A DNA stretch of 64,000 nucleotides from Bradyrhizobium huanghuaihaiense (GTDB lineage: Bacteria > Pseudomonadota > Alphaproteobacteria > Rhizobiales > Xanthobacteraceae). Both the position numbers and the translations under genes were made by a program. This document shows positions 63,174 through 64,000 of this stretch, piece by piece (position 1 is the stretch's first letter; every line of letters begins with the position of its first letter). The notes below the pieces were generated by a model, which did no database searches, had not been told where the DNA came from, and was given only the letters and a program-made list of their open reading frames with translations. The stretch lies in the NCBI RefSeq assembly GCF_007830635.1, contig NZ_VLLA01000001.1:219868-283867 (forward strand), written 5' to 3'.

Positions 63174-63192
63174 AGGCCTATTTCTTATTTTC

Positions 63193-63326
63193 ACCTCTCC
63201 CCGCTTGCGGGGAGAGGTCGGATCGCCCTTGCGATCCGGGTGAGGGGGTACAGGTCCATCGGCAGGCTCGCCCGCGGAGAGAGGCCCCTCACCCCAACCC
63301 TCTCCCCGTAAGAACGGGGCGAGGGA
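63193..63326. repeat. Palindromic repeat, family D (copy 4)
   Basis: ACCTCTCCCCGCTTGCGGGG and its inverse, then GGATCGCCCTTGCGATCC as a small hairpin, and the right end CCCTCACCCCAACCCTCTCC followed by CCGTAAGAACGGGG. It lies between dnaA and dnaN; the remaining gap of about 210 bp has no other feature I can name. Confidence 0.85.
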
Positions 63327-63541
63327 GCGCACCTGTGTCTGGGCGACGGTTACGCTTCTGCCTGTAAATCGTGGGGAACTGCCTCCCAACCCTTGAATCC
63401 GGGGGCCATCCGAGACACCTTGCGCGACCCTGACGGCTTTGGTCATATCGGCTGGATGACCCGGCTTTTCGGGGTCTTCGGTGCCGTGGCGCGCGTCCCG
63501 CCGCCCGGCCTTCTCATCTTGGGGATCGGGCGAGTAGTGCA

Positions 63542-64000
63542 ATGAAGGTTACGGTCGAACGCGCGCAACTCCTGAAATCACTGGGCCATGTCCACCGCGT
63601 GGTCGAGCGCCGCAACACGATCCCGATCCTCGGCAACGTGCTGGTCCGGGCCGAGAACGCCAAATTGTCGCTGAAGGCGACCGACCTCGACCTCGAGGTG
63701 ACGGAAACGCTCGCGGCGGAAACCGCGACCGCCGGTTCCACCACCGTGCCGGCGCACATGTTCTACGACATCGTGCGCAAGCTGCCTGACGGCTCGCAGA
63801 TCGTGCTGGAAGCCGACGGCGACCGCGCCGTGCTGGCGATCCGCGCCGGCCGCTCGCGCTTCACGCTGCAGACGCTGCCGGAGAATGATTTCCCGGATCT
63901 GGCCGCCGGCGACATGTCGCATTCGTTCTCGCTGGCCGCCAAGGACGTCAAGCGGCTGATCGACCGCACCCAGTTCGCGATCTCGACCGAAGAGACGCGC
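63542..64000 (+). CDS. dnaN: DNA polymerase III beta subunit (sliding clamp), 5' part
   Basis: The first 153 residues of the clamp: 'MKVTVERAQLLKSLGHVHRVVERRNTIPILGNVLVRAEN', 'LKATDLDLEVTETLAAETATAGSTTVPAHMFYDIVRKLPDGSQI', 'FTLQTLPENDFPDL'. The full protein is about 370 residues; the frame runs off the window. It encircles DNA and holds polymerase III, and also polymerase IV (dinB at 35925). The gene follows dnaA with a 368-bp gap. Confidence 0.97.
   Translation, partial: MKVTVERAQLLKSLGHVHRVVERRNTIPILGNVLVRAENAKLSLKATDLDLEVTETLAAETATAGSTTVPAHMFYDIVRKLPDGSQIVLEADGDRAVLAIRAGRSRFTLQTLPENDFPDLAAGDMSHSFSLAAKDVKRLIDRTQFAISTEETR

Noticed and set aside
61788..63542. 584-codon minus-strand frame over dnaA
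   Set aside because: It mirrors dnaA and a palindromic repeat; composition is typical of antisense reading.

Overview
This window looks like a chromosomal stretch of a high-GC alphaproteobacterium of the Bradyrhizobium/Rhodopseudomonas (Nitrobacteraceae) type. The reasons are the right-hand rpsT - dnaA - dnaN(partial) block, an HWE-family histidine kinase, paired DUF3551-like small secreted proteins, many imperfect palindromic intergenic repeats, and the general protein repertoire. All assignments are by eye; no database search was possible. The right end probably lies next to or within the replication origin: about 1.3 kb without a convincing gene separates rpsT from dnaA and holds DnaA-box-like sites.

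Layout. 1-5.3 kb: end of a VWA-domain protein, a glyoxalase-II-like hydrolase, an HxlR regulator divergent from a small ABM-like protein, a PHB-depolymerase-type esterase and a DHA2 efflux transporter. 5.4-11.3 kb: sthA transhydrogenase and an oxidative cluster (luciferase-like flavin monooxygenase, cytochrome P450, SDR). 11.4-16.1 kb: an HWE kinase, a PAS-GGDEF-EAL protein and a PAS sigma-54 activator. 16.1-24.8 kb: a transport and CoA-activation block (MHS symporter, fused CoA-transferase with an unusual C-terminal extension, complete branched-chain-type ABC transporter J-G-F-H-M); a good -24/-12 promoter with an upstream palindrome precedes the symporter. 24.9-29.1 kb: tandem c-di-GMP genes. 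29.1-32.4 kb: an unfamiliar three-gene unit (beta-CASP-like MBL protein, putative PD-(D/E)XK nuclease, PPP-family phosphatase) ending at tRNA-Arg(CCG). 32.4-35.9 kb: a GT2 / HlyD / zinc-ribbon cassette bracketed by diverged direct repeats. 35.9-43.8 kb: dinB, a histidine kinase, small proteins, a DNA glycosylase, an MBOAT/SGNH O-acylation pair and a phosphoesterase. 43.8-46.2 kb: a cNMP-binding protein and a membrane-protein / winged-helix / uppS operon with shared palindromic operators. 46.3-59.8 kb: an S1C-type protease, an ArsR-SRPBCC-DUF899 operon, DUF3551 pair, a Bug-type binding protein, a VOC protein, an acyl-CoA ligase, an HD-GYP protein, hydrolases, a Wza-like export lipoprotein and msrA. 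60-64 kb: rpsT, candidate oriC, dnaA, start of dnaN.

Themes. Four genes carry c-di-GMP synthesis or breakdown domains, and several loci concern surface polysaccharide (GT2/HlyD cassette, MBOAT/SGNH pair, Wza-like lipoprotein, extra UppS); a link between these is inference. Several regulators sit beside palindromic or tandem sites that plausibly are their own operators (HxlR, ArsR, winged-helix/UppS, sigma-54 activator). The best candidates for something undescribed are the MBL/nuclease/phosphatase trio beside tRNA-Arg, the winged-helix-controlled UppS operon, and the repeat-flanked GT2/HlyD/zinc-ribbon cassette.
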